A DNA stretch of 25,810 nt, from assembly GCA_900557355.1 (NCBI GenBank), contig USSR01000014.1, forward strand, positions 1 to 25,810, read 5' to 3'. This document shows, piece by piece, positions 25,687 to 25,810 of this stretch. The translations under genes were made by a program, and so were the position numbers. A model generated the notes under the pieces. That model did no database searches, had not been told where the DNA came from, and was given only the letters and a program-made list of their open reading frames with translations. Within the stretch, counting starts at the first letter, position 1, and each line of letters begins with the position of its first letter. Origin of the DNA: an uncultured Bacteroides sp. GTDB taxonomy: Bacteria > Bacteroidota > Bacteroidia > Bacteroidales > Bacteroidaceae.

Positions 25687-25810
25687 TTATATCAAACTAT
25701 TGTTATTATGAACTATGATTGTTAATGCTGGAATTTGTCTGATAATTGAAGTAGAAAAGACAAAATTCTATTCTTTACGTACGATATTACAGCTCCTATG
25801 GTATAAAAAA

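Noticed and set aside
25759..25768. Minus-strand GAATTTTGTC resembling the -7 block of the two shared promoters
   Set aside because: The first base of the consensus is lost, and neither the 15-mer nor TTTGTG is found at the required spacing.
1..25810. CRISPR arrays, insertion sequences, tRNA or rRNA genes
   Set aside because: I saw no spaced direct repeats, transposase frames, terminal repeats or tRNA/rRNA signatures on reading.

Overview
The window looks like one polysaccharide utilization locus (PUL) from a gut Bacteroides or a close relative. The grounds are a SusC/SusD pair, a hybrid two-component regulator with an AraC output domain, many exported proteins and lipoproteins with Bacteroidetes-type signals, and promoters of the TAnnTTTG type. 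The enzymes point to rhamnogalacturonan-I (pectin) as the substrate: a PL11 rhamnogalacturonan lyase, a GH28 whose motifs fit rhamnogalacturonan-active members, two copies of a DUF4450-type six-hairpin glycosidase and a five-bladed beta-propeller (GH43-like) glycosidase. The substrate is inferred from family membership only.

Layout. Positions 1-80 hold the first 26 codons of an exported protein running off the left edge. GH28 (301-1764, +) meets a minus-strand pair, GH43-like (6594-5518) then DUF4450 copy 1 (5478-1833), at a bidirectional terminator. A 663-base gap (6595-7257) holds the promoter of that pair, a likely small RNA gene on the plus strand (promoter 6788-6818, terminator 6943-6977), a strong AT-rich hairpin and a terminator. 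Next come a secreted ConA/LamG-like protein (8037-7258, -) and the hybrid two-component regulator (12520-8162, -). From there a plus-strand operon runs SusC, SusD, DUF4450 copy 2 and two fimbrillin-like lipoproteins (12823-23518). It ends at a bidirectional terminator facing the PL11 lipoprotein (25585-23615, -).

Working model: PL11 and GH28 cut the rhamnogalacturonan backbone, SusC/SusD and perhaps the fimbrillin-like lipoproteins bind and import oligosaccharides, the periplasmic glycosidases finish degradation, and the regulator senses a breakdown product. Two minus-strand promoters (before the GH43-like gene and before the ConA-like gene) share a multi-part element at identical spacing, which is the best candidate binding site for the regulator.

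Two genes are broken as written. SusC has an in-frame TGA at codon 723, where the continuing frame resumes a normal SusC. DUF4450 copy 1 has a one-base insertion in a C6 run (4996-5001). Either the locus is decaying in this strain, or these are sequence errors or polymorphisms. Raw reads would decide.
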